Of a DNA stretch of 64,000 nt, positions 57,067 to 64,000 are shown one piece after another. The notes under the pieces are model-generated. The model was not told the DNA's origin, searched no databases, and was given only the letters and a program-made list of their open reading frames with translations. The stretch comes from Euptelea pleiosperma (lineage: Eukaryota > Streptophyta > Magnoliopsida > Ranunculales > Eupteleaceae): NCBI GenBank assembly GCA_035048495.1, contig CM068549.1, forward strand, positions 12,200,000-12,263,999, given 5' to 3'. The stretch's first letter is position 1, and each line of letters opens with the position of its first letter. Position numbers and translations under genes: made by a program.

Positions 57067-57291
57067 TTGGAGATTTTAATAGAGAATGAAGAGAAGTACA
57101 ATTGGAGAGAGGTTAAGCTACCCTCATTGATACCAATAGTTCCACAGTTGGAGCTAGAGCAAGAAAAGGGAGAGAGGAGGAGAGGGAGAGACATTCTCAT
57201 AGCCATCGATCATAGCCCCAACAGCGAGCAAGACTTCGATCACTTCTGCAAGTTTGCCGACTCCATCCATCTTGTCCATGCCGTCTCTAGT
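57067..57291 (+). pseudogene. Captured universal stress protein (USP-A) N-terminal fragment
   Basis: The plus strand reads EILIENEEKYNWREVKLPSL, IPIVPQLELEQEKGERRRGR, DILIAIDHSPNSEQDF and then FADSIHLVHAVSS. The order (Y/W)REVKLPSLIP.VP..ELE.E.GERRRGRDI.IA.DHGPNS, then ...LAD.IHLVHAVSS, is the N-terminal part of a plant USP-A family protein. At the expected start codon the sequence is TTG, not ATG, and several residues are missing between DF and FADSIH. After HAVSS the protein diverges and stops at 57349. A CT-rich leader with AAACCCTAGC phrases precedes it, so promoter or leader sequence may also have been taken. Non-functional as a USP. Confidence 0.85.
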
Positions 57292-59554
57292 ATGTCACAC
57301 AGATACCTCTCACAAGAAGAAATAAATACAATTTCATATTGCTGTTGTTGAGAGAAGAGAGAACGAGCTATGACTCGTGAACGTTTCTTCTTTGGAAGCG
57401 AAGAAGTAAAAAAGAGAGATTTGTGGCATTGTGATACCGTTAGATGGTGCATTCTTAAATTTCTAGGGTTTCACGAGTTCGAGAATGACTAATTTCAACC
57501 ATTTGTGTTTAATCTGAAGGTAATTCTTCGAATAATGAGCTATATGTTTTTCATTTTCTTTTCTTTAGATCCAACTAATTTTTTCGATCATTGTTTGGTT
57601 CTTTCTTTCATTCTTGAATTTTTCTAGCTCTTTAATCCCTCTCTTTTTTGTTCTTATCTGGAGGCAATTTTTCGAATTATGAGCTATATTTTCATTTCTT
57701 TCCTTCAGATCCGATTCGAATTTGTTTGGTTCTTTCTTTTATCCTTGAATGTTTCTAGCTTTAATCTCATTTTGGATGTTTATAGACTGAAAATTTTGAT
57801 TGTTCCATGTTTGCCTAACGAGTAGCTATAATTTAATCAGGTCATTTCTAAGAAAGGGGTAAATGTTAAATTTTAATTGAAAACCTAGAATATTTCAGAG
57901 ATAAGCAATGGGGAAACTATCGAGTACTCAAGTTAGGAGGTTCAGACTTTATTCAAGGAAGATAATTTCTTTCCTCCATTTTTCGAGTTCGACTTGGCAG
58001 TGTGAGTGATGTAAAACTAGAAGTTGTGCTAAATTTTAGGAGCCCGGTGAGTTAGAATTCACCTGAGTTGGGCCGGTGATCAACTTCCCCAATTTTTTTC
58101 TGAGCTGAGACCTTTCATTTTTTTAAATTTCAAGGGCTCATAGTTGATCAATGATTTTTTCCAATTCTGGTTTATAGTTTTTTTATTCTTCTTTTGTGTG
58201 TGTAAATTGATATGTCATTTTTTTAAAGAAAGACATGCTTGTGAGGGGTGGGGGTTTGGATACAAAAGGTTGTTTCTTTATTTGGAGTTTATAACCTAGG
58301 GTACAGTGGTATGAGAACTCGTGAGCAAGTCGGATTGAACCTGTGGCATCTCCATATAGGGGGGGACATGCTTCTAACCACCCATGTAGCGCACATGTTC
58401 TTCAAGTGTTTCTGTTTGAGCTGTCTCAACTCTCAAGTCATTTTTTGGGCCTTGAGATCAAATCTATTCTCCACTTAAGTTGGAAATGTGAGAAGATCTG
58501 AATCACTAATGGAGAAGCCAAGCAAAACTTTGGAGAACCTTCTGCTATAAAAAAAATCTGCTTGGTTTTCCAAATCCCCATTTACCATTTTACCGTCCAA
58601 TCCTTTGTGAAATGAGAAGGCAAGAAGATTTAATGAAGAGTTCCCTTCCCTCAGTAAAGTAGCAACACGTAGGGGATTGGAATCAGAAAACAAATTCAAA
58701 ATTGTTAGGTAACTTGCAGTGCTGAAAAACTTCAATGTACCGTCTCCTACTTTCCGCAGTGGTACAATGCAACTAAACATCCACTCAAATGGGTCCCACT
58801 TTTTTTTTCTTTTTGTTTTTCGCTTTATTAGGATAGAGAGAGTGGAGAGTGAGAGAGAGGGAGAAAAACAAATAGGAAACACATGCAGGAGTGGAAGGGG
58901 TGATATCATGAATGATGACAAGAGATGAGATGGTATATGAGTTTACCTTCTCTCAATCTCCTAACCACGTGACTATGACACGGTGAGCCAAAAGGACAAG
59001 GAAGACTTGTTAATTAGTGTGTTAACTTTACATCTAGTAGTTATATTATGTTTTAGTTGACACGTTAAGCGACAATGACTAGTTTGTATTCATCATTACC
59101 TACCATATAAATTAAACTGGTGATCTGAGCACCTAAAAGGTTGGAGAGACATTTTAAACATTTAACAACATCAACTCTATTAATTATCTTATCATTTTTA
59201 ACTGGAGTTTTAAGGAATGACGGAGGTGTTTCTGTCTAGGTGCACAAAATTACTTAAATTTACCAATGATAGAAAGCACTATTCCCCACTGAAAAAATAT
59301 AGTTTCATTGAGAAAAGTTTTGGGTACCTAAGACAGGCTCTAGTTTTGTGGGCAGGTTAGTTATGTCCTAATGGGCCATTTGATTATTGTCAAGTTTAAA
59401 ATGAGAAATGAATTTTATATTTTGGAGTATGGTAGCTATGTTCAGGCTCTTCAAAGAATGGAAAAAAATGAGATTTAAGTTGTTTCGAGGGCAAAGCGTG
59501 CATTTCCCTTTCCAATTGCTCCCACTCCCAGTTAAAAATTTCATAGGAAGTTTA

Positions 59555-59760
59555 GGTGGTGTCAAACGACAACATGGAGTACAAAAGTAGGTTTGTGTAA
59601 GCTGGCTTGTCTTTTTTGAAGTGAAAAATCTTATGTTTGAAATCTTGTAATCGTGGTTGGCGTCAAATGACAACATGGAGTACAAAAGTAGGTTTGTGTA
59701 AGCTGGCTTGTCTAACTTTGAAGTGAAAAATCTTATCTTCAAAATCTTGGTTTGTGTTTA
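59555..59760. repeat. Tandem duplication inside the CACTA element (period 101 bp)
   Basis: GTCAAA(C/T)GACAACATGGAGT and GTTTGTGTAAGCTGGCTTGT occur in both units, starting at 59561 and 59662. Confidence 0.85.
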
Positions 59761-60181
59761 TATCTTAATTGGGAGAAAGCAAGACTGGATATGGAATCAT
59801 TTTCATAGCTTTATTATTATTATTTGGTGGTGGACCGATATTGTAAGGAACTGCTACAAAAAAAATTCATTCAAGCACTAAAAAGAGGTGACATCCAACT
59901 TCTTTGATGTGCCCTCCAAGAGCATGAAGATTAGTATGTTTACCCATTACTATTGTACATATGGACTAATTAACAGTCTAGAAATTCTCATCCTTGAGCC
60001 CATTGTATTATCAAATTTTTAAGATCAGGTGTGTATCTTGTCCTGGAGAAGCTCGAGCTCCAGGTTTACCAAAGATTGGTAAAGAAGATGTAAGTTCTAT
60101 AGAGCATTTAGAACTGTCATGCATTCCACCTTTGGTTAAAAAGCACAAAGAATGCTGTCACAAACTGCCCATTTCTTGCAG

Positions 60182-60762
60182 CTACATCATCCAAAAGCAT
60201 AGGGACCCAAGCAAAGTAGACCAAGTGAAGTTGGATGTAATTGTTAAAGCCTTGAAATGGCTTGGGATGGACATGGATGTTGATGAGGTACTTGCTATTC
60301 TACGCTCGCAATTAGTCTTGTGGGTTTTGGAAGCTGTTATGGGTGGTAATGGTTCATGCTAAGGTTGTTGGGGTTAACCCGAACCTGAACTAAATCCAAC
60401 TCAGGTTCTAATAAGGCAGTTTAAAGTTTAAACCCACCCTGAAACTCTCTGAACCATAACTGGTAAGACTGGTTCGGTCTGGTTGGGTTACTGGGTTGGC
60501 CCAATTCATTACCACCCCCAAACACTCTGGGATTCACAACATGTTTTTATGTTCTAGTCAGTTTCTTCCATACCCGTTATGTTGTTTAAGGCTAACTAAT
60601 TTAATCAGAGTTTTGTTGCTCTTTTTGTAGGTGGAGTGTATAATGGCCATTTTAATATACAAGAACCTTGTGGAAGGGTACTTTGCGCACAAGAGCAAAG
60701 TGGTTTTCCTCAGTAAGCAAGATCAGTTCCCTAAATGAAATGGTAAACCAGTCAATTCATAG
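60182..60762 (+). pseudogene. Captured 3' exons of an EER5/THP1-like gene (TREX-2, PCI domain)
   Basis: The first exon (60182-60287) follows an acceptor TTTCTTGCAG and encodes YIIQKHRDPSKVDQVKLDVI and VKALKWLGMDMDVDE. The second (60631-60762) follows TTTTTGTAG and encodes VECIMAILIYKNLVEGYFAH and KSKVVFLSKQDQFPK, then TGA at 60736-60738, then NGKPVNS and TAG. The DVDEV-ECI(M)..LIY...GY.(S/A)HK.K..V.SKQ.PFP signature is the winged-helix end of the PCI domain in THP1/PCID2. In plants this is EER5/THP1, an mRNA-export TREX-2 subunit. Splice sites are intact. The one premature stop lies only eight codons before the normal end. The upstream PCI part is missing. The frame before the first exon (59994-60181, GEARAPGLPKIGKEDVSS) is unrecognised. 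Confidence 0.85.
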
Positions 60763-63119
60763 GTAATCTAATGGCGTATTAAGTAGTGTTTGTAGATGGG
60801 GTGGTTATCATGAAAGAGAATGCACAGGTTGAAGAGACTTTTAGAACATTGTTTACAAATTTATGTGATCTAATTTAATTACGTGCACTACTTTATGGAA
60901 TTCTTTTATTCACTTGAACTGGTAATTCTTATAACATAATAGCTCTCATATAAGACTTCCTCATGCTATCAGGATAAGTTCAGTTCCTTCATGTATAGGG
61001 AATTGTAACTCTATTATTGAGGTATCATTCTCATCTTATGTCTTAGAAGTTTGTCACAAATTTTAAAAAATTACATTGACAATTATGTGTCAAAGATCTA
61101 GACTCCAAAACCATAGATCTGATTTTGTGCTTTCGATCTGTTATTTGTTCTTGGCTTCTTCTTACGTTTGTCTAGAAAGCCCAGAAGTGGATGCCATTAT
61201 GGTGGCCTAAATTATTCTTGAAAACCAGTGTAAGGTTCTTTCTATCTAAATTTTGTTATTGCTTAACTCACTTTTGGATATCTGTTCCTCCATATATTGA
61301 TGACCATATAAGTTGCCTAGGTATATACAAACATGGATAATGGAGTTCTTATAAGATGCAGATTTATGACTCGACATCTCTCTAAATTTAAGACATGGAT
61401 ATGTATATGGATACATTTACCTCATGTAGCATGTTGATGAAATGTTAGTAGGTAAATGAAAGGGTGCCAATGGGTCTTGTTGTATAGGTAAGTTCATCAA
61501 AGAAACCATTTCGTCATGTTATATTGGCCACACTTTCTTGAATCTGCTTCTTAATTCAATACTGATTCTTTCAAATGAAGGGCAGGACGTTGAAACATGG
61601 TATATCACTTTGTACACTTTTTTCATAAAAAGTGTTGATCTTCCTGGTCCTTCGTTACTGGTAAGTTCATATCTATTCTAGAGCTAAAACACGGATAGCT
61701 TAAAGAAGATAAATTAAAAGTTAGCCCACTAATTGAAGGGTCTATTGATGGGTCTTTTTGTTCATATTTTCATCCATTTTACACCACAAGCCAAGCAATG
61801 ACATTTATTTATTTTTTATCCGCTCCAAGTGTGAACAATTGATGCCCTGTTTATTCTATTTGTCTTTCCTTCATTGTAACTATGACATCTGTGGCCTTAT
61901 CCATTTCATTGAATGATTTTATAGGTGAACTTGGTTGACTGTGTTAAAAGGATGATAACAAGTTGGTGTGAAGAAGACGTGGTGGACCACTGATTGAAGT
62001 AGACTCAATTCTAATCTGTAATCCCTTCTTTTCGTCCATAGATAATAGACATACTTCCTGATATTCATCTTTATCTGATTGTCTCTTTTACAAATCCACA
62101 TGGCACTGGTTGACAAATGCTATTTTTTGTGCATCTCATATCTTTTATCTTGAATACCTAAACTAATATTATTGCAAAAAAATATCTCTAATAAGTTCCT
62201 CACCCTCTCTTGTTGCATTATTCAAACCTCTGAAGAGTATTACAATCTGCATTATGAACATTCATCCATTATATTATGTACATAGATATTGCTAGTCATA
62301 TGAGAAATGAATTTCAATTGTCTTCCTTTGTTTATTGTGTGTGTGTAGCACAGGAATTGAAGTTTGCAAGAGACAAATCACTTAAATGGTACGTTGAGTA
62401 ACAAATCATGTGTAGAAGTAAAACATGTTTTAGTTTGGAGATCATATGTTTTCAACTTTTCTTTCATCAAACTTTTAAGTTTGTAGAAGTAAGACATGTT
62501 TGATGGATAAGTTTTATGTGATCGCAGATGTTCAGGAGAAGATATTACTTGGGGTAACCCATTGACAAAGCCCGGATTAATCATGTAGGGTAGTTTAATT
62601 TGCTTTAAACATCATGTTTTTAAGTTACTTATGCATCCAAGTAAGTAGCATGCATGTGTTTGTATTCACATATGCATGCACTTAGTTCATGATGAATAGC
62701 AACAAAAGTAGAATAACCGACCCATCTAAGAGACAAGAAGGGTAACTTGGCAGATATTTGGAGCAGGTATAAAATACTAACATATACTTGGAGCTTTATC
62801 TTTCATTTTGTCAACTACTTTGACTCTTTCTTGGACTTCTATGCTTGGTCAACATAATTAATTTAGGGAAAGTATCTTCCTTGCACTCTATGCTTGATCC
62901 AAGGTATATTCTCTACATAATACTTGGTGGTCTAAGTTTTGAATTCATTTTTAGAGAATTAAAAGCTACCATCTGTAAGACCATAAGTATTCATATATAT
63001 ATTTAATGTGCTCAAAACTGTAAATGAGCTAAAGCTTAATTAGTTATTCAGTTTCTGATAGTGCAAGAAGTAGTTTCAATAGGGACTAGAACCTGCAGGT
63101 GCTACGGTTAGAGGTTAAG

Positions 63120-63372
63120 CTAAATATATATATTTTTTTTAAATTTTGCAACGGTTCAAAACCGTTGTAATTTAGCACATCAATTTTTTAGAAACGGTTC
63201 AAAGCCGTTGCAAATCTGTTTCTCCTAAGAAACCGTCGCTAAGGTGTTTTGAAACGGTTTTGAACTGTTGCAAAAAATTTTGAAACGCCACTTTTTGCAA
63301 CGGTTTTAAACCGTTTCAAATCGCGTTTGCAACAGTCCAAAACCGTTGCAAATTGGCATTTTTGGTGTAGTG
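63120..63372. repeat. Right subterminal repeat region of the CACTA element
   Basis: At least six alternating copies of GCAACGGTT(C/T)(A/T)AAACCGTTGC-type words in both orientations. Matching words are at 56655-56760 on the other end. Confidence 0.85.
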
Positions 63373-63375
63373 TGG

Positions 63376-63506
63376 GCCCACATAGACCACATGTGGTTCC
63401 AATGCATATCATTCTTATAATTGAACAACATCAATCTAATTGGTTAGACACAAACCCATACATGTGCAAATGCCATAATTAATAATAATAATTTTTCAAC
63501 AAGGAA
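63376..63506 (-). repeat. Remainder of the right LTR and its target duplication
   Basis: Resumes with GCCCACATAGACCACATGTG as in the left LTR and ends TTTTTCAACA at 63501. AGGAA follows (63502-63506). Confidence 0.9.
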
Positions 63507-64000
63507 AAGGCTAGTGGCATCTCTTACAACTTCAATACCAAGAAAATAATTCATGATCCAAGATCTTTGATGGCAAATTGGAATCGAAGTTGAGTGATCA
63601 GCTTCTTAATTAATAGAATGTGCCTAAGACCCTGTGATAAGGATACCATCAACGTACATATTAGCATTTAAATGGTGTAGTGTTGGGTATTTTTGATTGA
63701 TCAACGGGTTGTCATCATGGTTCGAAGTCTCGGCCGATCCCGTTCTGGATTTGGCGATCTGGATTGGGATCGGAGGCTACAGATCTGATACAAAAATGGA
63801 TCGTCTCACCCTGACATCAGTGTTTCCCAAAAGAGTCCCACTTTGTATCAGGTGAGATGGCCGATCACGTTTTGGATTAGATTGGAGCCCACCGATCCGG
63901 CCTCCGATCCTGAGATTTTGAACCATGGTTGTCATAAGAGAGAAAAGGTAGATGGGCGTGAGTATCTTTGATGCTTTAATACCATAAAAGTGTTAAACAC
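63502..64000 (-). pseudogene. Ty1-copia reverse transcriptase fragment, upstream part of the interrupted element
   Basis: On the minus strand the copia reverse transcriptase segment is readable with frame changes: the NxYVDGI(L)ITGS region near 63650, LIKKLITQLRFQFAIKDLGS, then FLGIEVVRDATSLFL up to 63507. Across the AGGAA junction the frame continues into 45568 and leftward without loss, which shows that both pieces are one copia element split by the 18-kb insertion. An hAT-type MITE interrupts it again at 63716. It runs off the window. Confidence 0.85.
63716..63927. mobile_element. hAT-type MITE with exact 8-bp duplication
   Basis: 212 bp, beginning CATGGTTCGAAGTCTCGGCC and ending CTGAGATTTTGAACCATG in complement. 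GTTGTCAT is repeated exactly at 63708-63715 and 63928-63935. GATCGGAGGC and GGCCTCCGATC form inner pairs. A diverged relative is at 27715-27890. Confidence 0.9.

Larger units (their letters stand above)
56635..63372. mobile_element. Non-autonomous CACTA element carrying gene fragments (Pack-CACTA)
   Basis: It begins CACTACACCAAAATAG and ends GCATTTTTGGTGTAGTG, a 13-bp inverted terminus. TGG is duplicated at 56632-56634 and 63373-63375. Removing the 6,738 bp and one TGG restores the interrupted LTR sequence seen intact at 45574-46060. Subterminal repeats (GCAACGGTTTTGAACCGTTG variants) crowd both ends, as expected for CACTA transposase binding. No transposase is encoded. The cargo includes a universal stress protein fragment (57067-57291) and the 3' exons of an EER5/THP1-like gene (60182-60762), both on the plus strand. 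Confidence 0.95.
45574..63501 (-). mobile_element. Gag-only copia-like LTR retrotransposon (TR-GAG-like), interrupted by a CACTA element
   Basis: The LTRs at 45574-46060 and 56288-63501 (the latter split by a later insertion) share TATTATTCGC, CCACGGATCTAGGATTTGAATC and AATGTGTATAGA in order. The minus-strand orientation is fixed by the primer-binding site TGGTATCAGAGC beside the right LTR, a purine tract beside the left LTR, and a gag frame. Target duplication AGGAA on both sides. Between gag and the purine tract (1.4 kb) there is no protease, integrase or polymerase, and the 7.9 kb between the primer site and gag is non-coding repeat DNA. It would depend on enzymes of another copia element. 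Confidence 0.85.

Noticed and set aside
58475..58921. 148-codon minus-strand frame inside the CACTA element
   Set aside because: No recognised domain, and part of it is a complement of a GAGAGA tract. It may include captured sequence, but nothing supports a gene.
59994..60181. N-terminal extension of the EER5/THP1-like frame
   Set aside because: It lies upstream of a good splice acceptor (TTTCTTGCAG) and does not fit the PCI domain, so it is intron or a different captured piece.
1..64000. CRISPR arrays, rRNA or tRNA genes
   Set aside because: The repeats present are minisatellites, MITEs and LTRs. I could not fold any convincing tRNA cloverleaf by eye and saw no rRNA core sequence. A tRNA scan could still find one.

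Overview
The window looks like nuclear DNA of a flowering plant. It is AT-rich, has GT-AG introns and CT-rich leaders, and is dominated by plant transposons: Ty1-copia, CACTA, Helitron, Mutator-like and hAT-like elements. The species cannot be fixed from sequence alone. Most long open frames are chance or transposon-derived. I support two host genes: a secreted tandem-repeat protein (minus strand, 40828-41712) and a RING-H2 protein (plus strand, 29261-30877).

Layout. 1-9.4 kb: a decayed plant mobile domain (PMD) gene, interrupted by a 6.6 kb LTR retrotransposon that has no recognisable gag or pol. 9.5-15.3 kb: a foldback element, a minus-strand FAR1/MULE-type fragment, a Mutator-type MITE, a Pack-MULE-like element and an hAT-type MITE. 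16-20.3 kb: a complete 4.3 kb non-autonomous Helitron (minus strand) carrying a frameshifted exon of a tyrosine/nicotianamine-type aminotransferase. 20.3-27.6 kb: two head-to-tail arrays of short Helitrons and several MITEs, including one nested inside another. 27.6-32.5 kb: the RING-H2 gene with leader intron and a decayed partial copy downstream. 35-40.3 kb: LTR remnants, a 0.9 kb MULE and more MITEs, one folding into a long hairpin.

40.8-41.7 kb holds the most interesting gene. A 97-nt first exon encodes a signal peptide. A 105-bp GT-AG intron follows, then an exon with eight nearly identical 75-bp (25-residue) repeats centred on EYSSPPPPPKGSTNQPS. A TATA box lies just upstream and two W-box cores further up. 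It reads like a multi-copy secreted peptide precursor or hydroxyproline-rich glycoprotein. I recognise no described family.

44.8-64 kb is a nest of transposons resolved by target-site duplications. A minus-strand Ty1-copia element (RNase H on the left, reverse transcriptase on the right) was interrupted within its reverse transcriptase by a gag-only copia-like element (45574-63501, duplication AGGAA). The right LTR of that element was then interrupted by a 6.7 kb CACTA element (56635-63372, duplication TGG) carrying pieces of a universal stress protein gene and of the EER5/THP1 (TREX-2, PCI domain) gene. A 212-bp MITE (duplication GTTGTCAT) sits in the outer copia.

All boundaries and family calls come from reading the sequence by eye. 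No similarity search, RNA evidence or genome-wide copy count was available.
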